Below, in pieces: positions 6,732 to 13,767 of a stretch of 23,040 nucleotides of DNA. Origin of the DNA: Dechloromonas sp. UBA6271 (GTDB lineage: Bacteria > Pseudomonadota > Gammaproteobacteria > Burkholderiales > Rhodocyclaceae); assembly GCA_002440665.1 (NCBI GenBank), contig DJUX01000056.1, positions 1-23,040 on the forward strand. Direction: 5' to 3'. The notes under the pieces are model-generated. The model was given only the letters and a program-made list of their open reading frames with translations. It had not been told where the DNA came from and did not search any database. How positions within the stretch are numbered: position 1 is the stretch's first letter; every line of letters starts with the position of its first letter. The position numbers were made by a program, and so were the translations under genes.

Positions 6732-8090
6732 ATGGCAAAAATCAAATCGATCTACAGTTGCACCGAGTGCGGCGCCACCAGCCCGAAGTGGCAGGGGCAG
6801 TGCCCCGGCTGCGCCGAATGGAACACCCTAGTCGAGAGCGTCGCCGAAAAGGCGAGCGCCCACCGTTTCGAATCGCTGGCGCCGGTGGCGCGCCTGCGCA
6901 ACCTTGCCGAAATCGAGGCACGCGATACCGAACGCATCCCCACCGGCATCGCCGAGTTCGACCGCGCTCTCGGCGGGGGGCTAGTCCCCGGCGGCGTGGT
7001 GCTGATCGGCGGCGACCCCGGTATCGGCAAAAGCACGCTGCTGCTGCAGGCGCTGTCGCTGCTGTCGTCCGCCTGCAAGGTGCTTTACGTCAGCGGCGAG
7101 GAATCGGGCGAACAGGTTGCCCTACGGGCGCGCCGCCTCGGACTGGACAGCCATGCCCTGCAACTGATGGCGGAAATCAATCTGGAGCGGATCCTGGCGA
7201 CCCTGCAGGCGGAAAGGCCTCAGGTGGCGGTCATCGATTCGATCCAGACGCTGTGGTCGGATCAGCTTTCGAGCGCCCCCGGGTCGGTCGCCCAAGTGCG
7301 CGAATGTGCTGCCCAATTGACGCGTCTGGCCAAGCAAACCGGCATCATCGTGATCCTGGTCGGCCATGTAACCAAGGAAGGCGCACTGGCCGGGCCGCGC
7401 GTGCTGGAGCACATCGTCGATACCGTGCTTTATTTCGAGGGCGACACGCATTCCAGTTTCCGGTTGGTGCGCGCCTTCAAGAACCGCTTCGGCGCGGTCA
7501 ATGAACTCGGCGTCTTCGCCATGACCGACAAGGGGCTGAAAGGGGTCAACAACCCGTCGGCACTGTTTTTGTCGCAGCACGGCCAGGATGTCGCCGGTTC
7601 CTGCGTGATGGTCACCCAGGAGGGAACGCGTCCGCTGCTGGTCGAAATCCAGGCGCTGGTCGACAGCGCGCATGGGAACCCGCGCCGTCTGACCGTCGGT
7701 CTCGAAGCGCAGCGCCTGGCGATGTTGCTGGCGGTGCTGCATCGCCATGCCGGCATCGTCTGTTTCGATCAGGACGTCTTCGTCAATGCCGTCGGCGGCG
7801 TCAAGATTACCGAGCCGGCGGCTGATCTTGCAGTATTGCTTTCGATTACATCATCATTGAAAAACAAGGCATTGCCGTCGAAACTTGTTGTATTTGGTGA
7901 GGTTGGTCTGGCCGGCGAAATTCGCCCGGCACCGCGTGGCCAGGAGCGTTTGAAAGAGGCGGCCAAGCTCGGTTTCACGCGGGCGGTGATTCCCGAGGCG
8001 AATCGCCCGAAGCAGCCGATCGCCGGCATGGAAATCATCGCCGTCAAGCGCGTGGAAGAGGCGGTGGCGAGGATACGCGAGATCGAATAA
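6732..8090 (+). CDS. radA: DNA repair protein RadA
   Basis: RadA is a RecA-like ATPase/helicase that helps process recombination intermediates. At 452 residues it has the full layout: an N-terminal zinc finger (C10-x2-C13 and C24-x2-C27), a RecA-type core with Walker A GGDPGIGKST (K100), Walker B-like VAVIDSIQTLW, the family-specific KNRFG motif within AFKNRFGAVNELGVF, and a C-terminal Lon-protease-like domain (about 275-450) ending in the FGEVGLAGEIRP and REAAKLGF-type blocks. The start ATG directly abuts the alr stop codon; MAKIKSIYSCTECG matches the family start. Nothing odd was seen. Confidence 0.96.
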   Translation: MAKIKSIYSCTECGATSPKWQGQCPGCAEWNTLVESVAEKASAHRFESLAPVARLRNLAEIEARDTERIPTGIAEFDRALGGGLVPGGVVLIGGDPGIGKSTLLLQALSLLSSACKVLYVSGEESGEQVALRARRLGLDSHALQLMAEINLERILATLQAERPQVAVIDSIQTLWSDQLSSAPGSVAQVRECAAQLTRLAKQTGIIVILVGHVTKEGALAGPRVLEHIVDTVLYFEGDTHSSFRLVRAFKNRFGAVNELGVFAMTDKGLKGVNNPSALFLSQHGQDVAGSCVMVTQEGTRPLLVEIQALVDSAHGNPRRLTVGLEAQRLAMLLAVLHRHAGIVCFDQDVFVNAVGGVKITEPAADLAVLLSITSSLKNKALPSKLVVFGEVGLAGEIRPAPRGQERLKEAAKLGFTRAVIPEANRPKQPIAGMEIIAVKRVEEAVARIREIE

Positions 8091-8117
8091 GCTGCGCCGA
8101 AAGCAAGAAACCAGAAA

Positions 8118-10208
8118 ATGTTCAATCTATCCCGCTATTTCTCGACGCTCAGCCTGATCCTGATCGGACTGGCCGCCGGCCTGCTCGGCCTGCTGTACCG
8201 CGAGGTCTCGGTGCACCAGATGACCGCGCTGGCCGAGGACCGCAATGTCGCGATGGCGCAGATCTTCGAGAATGCGCTCGGCGTGCCCTTGAGCGGGCTG
8301 ATGGCCGCGTCGGTCGGCAAGGATGCCTCGATGCTCCAGGAGTCGGACGAATCGTTGGAGATGCAGGCCAGCGTGACAACGCTGATGCGTGGAACGGCGG
8401 TGGCCAAGGTCAAGATCTACAACCGTCTTGGCGTGACGATTTTCTCGACCGATCCCACGCAGATCGGCGAGAGCAGCCTCGACAACCCCGGCTTCAAGAC
8501 CGCGCTCAGCGGGACGGTGATAAGCGACCTGACCCATCGCAAACGCATGGACACTTTCGAAGGCGTCCGTTCGGACATCGACCTGCTGGCGAGCTACATC
8601 CCGATTGCCAGCGAGGGCAAGGCGGTCGAGGGGGTGTTCGAGCTCTATCAGGACGTGACGCCGTTCATGACCTCGTTCCGCCACATGCTGTGGATCGTCA
8701 CGGCGGTCGTCGCCGGCGTCTTTGCCCTTTTGTACCTGATGCAGTTGCTGGTGGTGCGCCGGGCGCAGGGCATCCTGCACGATCAGGCGGAGCGCATCGA
8801 GGCGGCGCGCAGCACGCTGGAGATCCAGATCGATGCGCGCACCCAGGAACTCCGGCGCTCTAACCGCCAGCTTGAAGCCGAGGTTGCCGAGCGCCGGCAG
8901 GCCGAGAGCAAGCTCAATTATCTCGCCTACCACGATCCGCTGACCGGCCTCGCCAACCGCCGCTATTTCCTTGAGCGGCTGGAGGCCAGCCTGAGCGATG
9001 CAACCCAGAAGAATGAGCGGGTGGCGGTCCTTTTCATCGATCTCGACCAGTTCAAGCAGGTCAATGATTCGCTCGGACACGGCGTTGGCGACGAGTTGCT
9101 GGTTTCCGTCGCTGCCGCGCTGTGCGAGCATGTGCGGCTGATCGACATGCTCGCCCGTCTCGGCGGCGACGAGTTCATCTGCGTGATGGAATCGGTGCGG
9201 AGCGATGAAGAAGTCGCGATGCTCGCCCAGGAAGTGATCGCCGCCTTCGATTCGCCGTTCCGCATCGGCGGTCACGATCTTTTCCTCTCGGCGTCGGTCG
9301 GGATCAGCGTTTTCCCGAATGACGGCACTTCGGTCGGCGATTTGCTGCGCAACGCCGATACGGCGATGTACCGCGCCAAGGCTATGGGGCGCGGCCATTT
9401 CCATTTCTACACGCCGGAAATGACGCGCGACGCGCAGGAGCGGATCAAGATCGAGATGCTGCTGCGGCGCGCGCTGGACAGCGGCGAACTGTCGGTCCAT
9501 CTGCAGCCGCAGGTCGAGGCGGAAAGCGGGAGGCTGGTAGGGGCCGAGGCGCTGGTCCGCTGGGACAGCCCGGAGCTCGGCAGCGTGCCGCCGGCGCGCT
9601 TTATCCCGCTGGCCGAGGATTCCGGCATCATCATCGCACTCGGCACCTGGGTGCTGCGCGAAACCTGCCGCCAGGTCATGCGCTGGAAGGACAGTGGCTT
9701 CGAGTTACCGCAGGTTTCGGTGAATCTGTCAGTAAAGCAGCTAGAGCGCCCGGAATTCGTCGATACCCTGCTGGAAATTCTCGACGAAACCGGCATCGAA
9801 CCGTCGCGGCTCAAGCTGGAAATCACCGAATCGGTGGTCATGGCCGTCGACGATGCCTTCTCGCTGCTCGACCGCCTGCGCAAGATCGGCATCAGCCTGG
9901 CACTCGACGATTTCGGCACCGGCTATTCGTCGCTCAGTTATCTGAAAATGCTGCCGGTGCAGCAGCTCAAGATCGACCGTTCGTTCGTCGTCGGCATCGG
10001 CACCAATCCCGAGGACGAAGCGATCATCCGTTCGGTCATGGCGCTCGCTCAGAGTCTTGATTTCGAGGTGGTCGCCGAGGGGGTCGAAACCGCCGAGCAG
10101 GCCGCTTTCCTCAGCGCATCGGGTTGCCACCAGTTGCAGGGCTTCCTCCACGGATCGGCGGTGGCACCCGCCGAATTCCGGGCACGCTGGGCCAGCCTGC
10201 CGCGATGA
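8118..10208 (+). CDS. Membrane GGDEF-EAL protein (c-di-GMP cyclase/phosphodiesterase)
   Basis: A 696-residue inner-membrane c-di-GMP enzyme. The order is TM1 (about 10-30), a periplasmic sensor-like region (31-188, type not recognised), TM2 (about 190-213), a coiled coil (about 214-270), GGDEF (about 272-430) and EAL (about 440-690). The cyclase motif is intact (GGDEF 349-353), with the inhibitory I-site RLID (340-343) at the canonical spacing. The EAL part has E477-A-L, NLSVKQL, LKLEITESVVM, DDFGTGYSSL, KIDRSF and VVAEGVET, so all catalytic groups seem present; the final QGF replaces the common QGY. Both activities are therefore possible; which dominates in vivo is unknown. The ATG at 8118 is the only sensible start. 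Its stop overlaps the start of the ABC permease gene. Confidence 0.92.
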   Translation: MFNLSRYFSTLSLILIGLAAGLLGLLYREVSVHQMTALAEDRNVAMAQIFENALGVPLSGLMAASVGKDASMLQESDESLEMQASVTTLMRGTAVAKVKIYNRLGVTIFSTDPTQIGESSLDNPGFKTALSGTVISDLTHRKRMDTFEGVRSDIDLLASYIPIASEGKAVEGVFELYQDVTPFMTSFRHMLWIVTAVVAGVFALLYLMQLLVVRRAQGILHDQAERIEAARSTLEIQIDARTQELRRSNRQLEAEVAERRQAESKLNYLAYHDPLTGLANRRYFLERLEASLSDATQKNERVAVLFIDLDQFKQVNDSLGHGVGDELLVSVAAALCEHVRLIDMLARLGGDEFICVMESVRSDEEVAMLAQEVIAAFDSPFRIGGHDLFLSASVGISVFPNDGTSVGDLLRNADTAMYRAKAMGRGHFHFYTPEMTRDAQERIKIEMLLRRALDSGELSVHLQPQVEAESGRLVGAEALVRWDSPELGSVPPARFIPLAEDSGIIIALGTWVLRETCRQVMRWKDSGFELPQVSVNLSVKQLERPEFVDTLLEILDETGIEPSRLKLEITESVVMAVDDAFSLLDRLRKIGISLALDDFGTGYSSLSYLKMLPVQQLKIDRSFVVGIGTNPEDEAIIRSVMALAQSLDFEVVAEGVETAEQAAFLSASGCHQLQGFLHGSAVAPAEFRARWASLPR

Positions 10209-12670
10209 GCGGCCTTGCCTGGCGCCTGCTCGGGCGCGAACTCCGCTCCGGCGAATTGCGCCTGCTCCTTGCCGCGCTCCTGGTCGCGGTCGCGGCGGTC
10301 ACGGCGGTCGGCTTCTTCACCGATCGCGTCCGCTTGGCGCTGGAACAGGAAGCGCACCAGCTGCTCGGTGGCGACCTGCTGCTGGTGGCCGATCATCCGT
10401 GGCCGGAGGCCATCCGCGCCGAAGCGCTCAAGCGCGGCCTGCAAACGGCGGATACCGTTGTCTTTCCAAGCATGGTGCTGGCCAACGGGCAGGCGCAGCT
10501 GGCCGACATCAAGGCGGTAAGCAGCACTTATCCCTTGCGCGGTCGCCTGGGGACGGCGACTGGGACGCAGGACAAGGGACCGCAGCCGGGCGGCGTCTGG
10601 CTCGACGAACGCCTGGCTACGGCCTTGCAGTCGGGCCCGGGGCATGGCGTGCAACTCGGGCAGAGCAGCCTGCCGGTGGCGGCCATCCTGACCCTCGAAC
10701 CTGATCGCGGCATCAACTTCTTCACCCTGGCGCCGCGCCTGATGATGCATCTCGACGATCTGCCGGCGACCGCCCTGGTGCAGCCCGGCTCGCGCCTCAC
10801 TTACCGTTTTCTGGTCGCCGGCGAATCGGCAGCTGTTGCCGGATTCCGCAAGTGGGTCGAGCCGCGCCTGAGCCGCGGCGAACGTCTTGAAGACACCAGC
10901 AATTCACGCCCGGAAATTCGCACCGTGATCGACCGCGCGCAGCGCTTTTTGGGCTTGGCGACGCTGTTGACCGTAATCCTCGCGGCCGTGGCCGTGGCGC
11001 TGGCGGCGCGCCGCTACATGCAGCGCCATCTCGACGCCTGCGCCGTCATGCGCTGCCTGGGCATCACGCAAGCGGCGCTGATCCGCCTGCATGCGGCGCT
11101 GTTCGTCTGGCTGGCGCTGCTGGCGGCGGTGCTTGGCTGTCTGGTCGGGTTTTCCGCCCATTTCGTGCTCGTTGCCTGGCTCGCCGACCTGCTCGCGCTG
11201 CGCCTGCCGGCCGCCGGCTGGTTGCCTTTGGCCGAGGGCGCGGCGGTGGCCGCCGTCCTGCTGTTCGGCTTTGCCTTCCCGCCGCTGCTCCAGTTGAGCA
11301 AGGTGCCGACCCTGCGCGTGCTGCGCCGCGAACTCGGGCCGCCGCGGCCTTCGCTGCTCGGCGGCTACGCGCTCGGGATCATCGTGCTGGCCTGCCTGTT
11401 GCTGCTGGTGTCCGGCAATTTCCGGCTCGGCGCCTATGCCATCGGCGGCTTTGCCGCCGCGCTCGCCGCCTTCTGGCTGGTGGCGCGCCTTAGCCTGCGC
11501 GCGGCGGCCGGGCTGCGCCGGGGTGGCTTTGGCTGGCGCCAGGGACTGGCCAATCTGGAGCGGCACGCGCCGGCCAACACGCTGCAGATCGTCGCGCTGG
11601 CACTTGGCCTGATGGCCATGCTCCTGCTCACGGTTACCCGCGGCGAATTGCTCGCCGCCTGGCAGAAGGCGACGCCGCCCGATGCACCGAACCGCTTCAT
11701 CATCAACATCCAGCCCGACCAGCGCCAGGCGGTTGCTGACCTGCTCGCCGCCGACGGCATCGCGGCCGAACTGTCGCCGATGGTGCGCGGGCGTCTGATG
11801 CAAATCGGCGACCATCCCGTCAGCGCCGCCAGCTATCCGGACGACGAACGGGCGCAACGCCTGATCGAACGTGAATTCAACCTGTCGTGGCGCGCAGCGC
11901 TGCCACCCGGCAACCGGATCAGCGCCGGCCGCTGGTTCGCGCCAGAAGACGCCGGCAAGGGACTGGCTTCGGTCGAGGACGGGTTGGCCAGGACCCTGGG
12001 CATCAAGCAGGGCGACGAACTGTTGTTTGTCATCGGTGGACAGGAAACGCGGGTGCGCGTCAGCAGCCTGCGCAAGCTCGACTGGGATTCGATGCGCGTC
12101 AATTTCTTCGTGCTGACGCCGCCCGGCGTGCTTGACGACGCACCGGCCAGCTACATCACCAGTTTCCACCTGGCGGGCAATCAGGCGGCGCTCGGACAGG
12201 CGCTGGTCGCCCGCTTTCCCAACCTGACGCTGATCGACGTCGGCGCCATTCTCGCCCAGATCCAGTCCATCATGGGCCAGGTGGCGCGGGCGGTGCAGTT
12301 CATCTTCCTGTTCACCCTGCTGGCCGGGGCCGTGGTGCTGGTTTCGGCGCTGCTCACAGCCTTCGACGAGCGGCGCTACGAGTTGTCGGTGATGCGTGCG
12401 CTGGGTGCCAGTCGCCGGCAGTTGCGCCAGTCGTTGCTGGCGGAACTGGCGTTCGTCGGCGCCATCGCCGGCCTCATTGCTGCCGCCGGCGCCTCACTGG
12501 TCGGGCGGTTGCTGGCGCGCAACGTGTTCCAGCTCGACCTGCCGCCGGGTCTCTGGATATTCCCGCTGGCTACCTTGGCCGGTGCGGCGCTGGCGGTCGG
12601 CATCGGCTGGCTGGCGGTGCGCCAACTGCTCGCGACGCCGCCGTTGCTGGCCTTGCGCGCCGGCGCCTGA
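10205..12670 (+). CDS. YbbP-like FtsX/MacB-type ABC transporter permease
   Basis: An 821-residue inner-membrane protein of the large YbbP permease group. TM1 lies at about 12-35, followed by a periplasmic domain (about 40-245), a first FtsX-type bundle (about 250-400), further segments (about 385-425 and 465-490), a second periplasmic domain (about 495-690), and a C-terminal FtsX bundle of three segments (about 699-720, 745-767, 783-805). FtsX signatures include ALGASRRQLRQSLLAE near the end and MRCLGITQAALIRLH in the first half. The ATG at 10205 is chosen because the hydrophobic N-terminus starts there and it overlaps the previous stop (ATGA); upstream codons are coding sequence of the other frame. 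The YbbA-like ATPase that should power it is not in the window. Confidence 0.87.
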   Translation: MSGLAWRLLGRELRSGELRLLLAALLVAVAAVTAVGFFTDRVRLALEQEAHQLLGGDLLLVADHPWPEAIRAEALKRGLQTADTVVFPSMVLANGQAQLADIKAVSSTYPLRGRLGTATGTQDKGPQPGGVWLDERLATALQSGPGHGVQLGQSSLPVAAILTLEPDRGINFFTLAPRLMMHLDDLPATALVQPGSRLTYRFLVAGESAAVAGFRKWVEPRLSRGERLEDTSNSRPEIRTVIDRAQRFLGLATLLTVILAAVAVALAARRYMQRHLDACAVMRCLGITQAALIRLHAALFVWLALLAAVLGCLVGFSAHFVLVAWLADLLALRLPAAGWLPLAEGAAVAAVLLFGFAFPPLLQLSKVPTLRVLRRELGPPRPSLLGGYALGIIVLACLLLLVSGNFRLGAYAIGGFAAALAAFWLVARLSLRAAAGLRRGGFGWRQGLANLERHAPANTLQIVALALGLMAMLLLTVTRGELLAAWQKATPPDAPNRFIINIQPDQRQAVADLLAADGIAAELSPMVRGRLMQIGDHPVSAASYPDDERAQRLIEREFNLSWRAALPPGNRISAGRWFAPEDAGKGLASVEDGLARTLGIKQGDELLFVIGGQETRVRVSSLRKLDWDSMRVNFFVLTPPGVLDDAPASYITSFHLAGNQAALGQALVARFPNLTLIDVGAILAQIQSIMGQVARAVQFIFLFTLLAGAVVLVSALLTAFDERRYELSVMRALGASRRQLRQSLLAELAFVGAIAGLIAAAGASLVGRLLARNVFQLDLPPGLWIFPLATLAGAALAVGIGWLAVRQLLATPPLLALRAGA

Positions 12671-12681
12671 TCTATTGCCAA

Positions 12682-12689
12682 GGTAAAAT
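12682..12689 (+). promoter_or_regulatory. GGTAAAAT -10-like element upstream of the FecR gene
   Basis: TAAAAT (12684-12689) lies 33 bases before the ATG at 12723 in the short gap after the permease gene. A start site near 12696 would leave a leader of about 27 bases holding the ribosome site GGAAAGGA. The -35 is not obvious. Confidence 0.4.
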
Positions 12690-12722
12690 CGGGCGACTGC
12701 AATTCGACGCTGGAAAGGACCG

Positions 12723-13181
12723 ATGAAAACTAGAACAATCTGGGTCGCCGTCGCATGGGCCGCTCTGGGCATCAATGCGCTGGCGGCGGAAGGCGAGGCG
12801 GCCGGGACGATCAAGATCAGCAAAGGCGAAGTGAGCATCGAACGCGCCGGCGCCCGCATTCCGGGCGGGGTCGGCACAGCAATTTATGTCGCCGACAAGG
12901 TCCGCACCGGGGCCGATGGCGCGGTCGGCCTGACGCTGCGCGACAACACCCTGCTTTCAGCCGGCCCGAATTCGCTGCTGACGCTGGACAGATTTTCTTT
13001 CGACAGCACGACCAACGCCGGCACCCTGTCGGTCGGTGTCAGGAAGGGTACGCTGGCCGTGGCGACCGGCAAGATCGCCCGGCAGACGCCGGAATCCATC
13101 GATTTCCGCACGGCGACGTCGGTGATCGGTGTGCGCGGGACCGAGTTCGTCATCGAAGCGGGGAGCGGCAATGAGGATTGA
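12723..13181 (+). CDS. Secreted FecR-domain protein
   Basis: A 152-residue protein with a signal peptide (residues 1-22, ending NALAA) and essentially one FecR domain (about 28-145). Domain marks are KGEVSIERAGARIP, ADKVRTGADGAVGLTLRDNT, the GTLSVGVRKGTLAVATGKIA strand and the end motif TPTAVIGVRGTEF-type, here TSVIGVRGTEFVIE. Stand-alone FecR proteins of this type are exported and, unlike true FecR, have no anti-sigma segment; no sigma factor gene is nearby. A strong ribosome site, GGAAAGGA, precedes the ATG. The 3' end overlaps the next gene by 11 bases in another frame. It probably works with the OmpA-like lipoprotein and perhaps the CHASE2 protein (inference from order). Confidence 0.85.
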   Translation: MKTRTIWVAVAWAALGINALAAEGEAAGTIKISKGEVSIERAGARIPGGVGTAIYVADKVRTGADGAVGLTLRDNTLLSAGPNSLLTLDRFSFDSTTNAGTLSVGVRKGTLAVATGKIARQTPESIDFRTATSVIGVRGTEFVIEAGSGNED

Positions 13182-13767
13182 TGCCGTCGCAAGCTGGCCA
13201 CTGGCCGTTGTCGCCGGCTTGCTGCTGGGCGGCTGCGTCAGCGAACGCGTGGTGCTGCTGCCCGAGGCCGATGGCCGGCCGACCGCTGTCGTCGTCCGCG
13301 ACGCGCAGGGCGAAACGGTGCTCGACCAGCCGTTTGCCGCCGTCAAGCGGCGGGCCGGCGCCAGCAGCGCGTACAAGTCGTCTGCCGGCGAAGTCGAGGA
13401 AAAATTCGGCGCCGCGCTGGCTGCGCAACCGCCACGCCCGAAGAGCTTCACGCTGTATTTCGCGGCCGGGGCGGAAACGCTGACGCCGGAGTCGGCAGCA
13501 GAACTGGCCGCGATCAGGCAGGAGATCGCCGGCCGGCCCGCTTTCGAGGTCATGGTCATCGGCCATACCGACACGGTGGGCGGCCTGGAGGCGAACGACA
13601 TGCTGTCGCTCAAGCGCGCCGCCACGGTGCGCGAGATACTGATCGCTGCCGGCGTGCCCGTGGGAAAGATCGAAATAGCCGGGCGCGGTGAGCGGGAGCC
13701 GCTGCTGAAAACCGCCGACGAGGTGGCCGAACCCAAAAACCGGCGGGTCGAAATCAGCATCCGCTAG
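13171..13767 (+). CDS. OmpA-like outer-membrane lipoprotein
   Basis: A 198-residue lipoprotein. The N-terminus has a hydrophobic stretch ending in the lipobox LLGGC, so C22 is the predicted lipidated residue; V at +2 favours outer-membrane sorting. Residues 23-88 form a linker domain not recognised. The C-terminal OmpA/peptidoglycan-binding domain (about 89-198) has FTLYFAAGAETLTPES, VIGHTDTVGG, LSLKRAATVREIL and the end block NRRVEISIR. The ATG at 13171 is the start, since it gives a clean lipoprotein signal; upstream in-frame codons overlap the FecR gene. It overlaps the FecR gene by 11 bases and the convergent CHASE2 gene by 14 bases at the 3' end. Confidence 0.87.
   Translation: MRIDAVASWPLAVVAGLLLGGCVSERVVLLPEADGRPTAVVVRDAQGETVLDQPFAAVKRRAGASSAYKSSAGEVEEKFGAALAAQPPRPKSFTLYFAAGAETLTPESAAELAAIRQEIAGRPAFEVMVIGHTDTVGGLEANDMLSLKRAATVREILIAAGVPVGKIEIAGRGEREPLLKTADEVAEPKNRRVEISIR

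Noticed and set aside
9135..9176. Degenerate (inactive) GGDEF domain
   Set aside because: Considered because GGDEF-EAL proteins often have one dead domain, but GGDEF, I-site, EAL and DDFGTGYSSL motifs are all intact.
8127..9500. 457-codon ORF on minus inside the GGDEF-EAL gene
   Set aside because: A shadow of a GC-rich gene; the translation is His/Arg-rich with no motif, while the plus frame has intact GGDEF and EAL motifs.
10124..10204. Upstream extension of the permease gene
   Set aside because: It overlaps coding sequence of the EAL domain in another frame; the ATG at 10205 gives a normal membrane N-terminus and a 4-bp overlap.
10904..12169. 421-codon ORF on minus inside the ABC permease gene
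   Set aside because: Gln/Arg/His-rich shadow translation without any domain; the plus frame encodes clear membrane segments.
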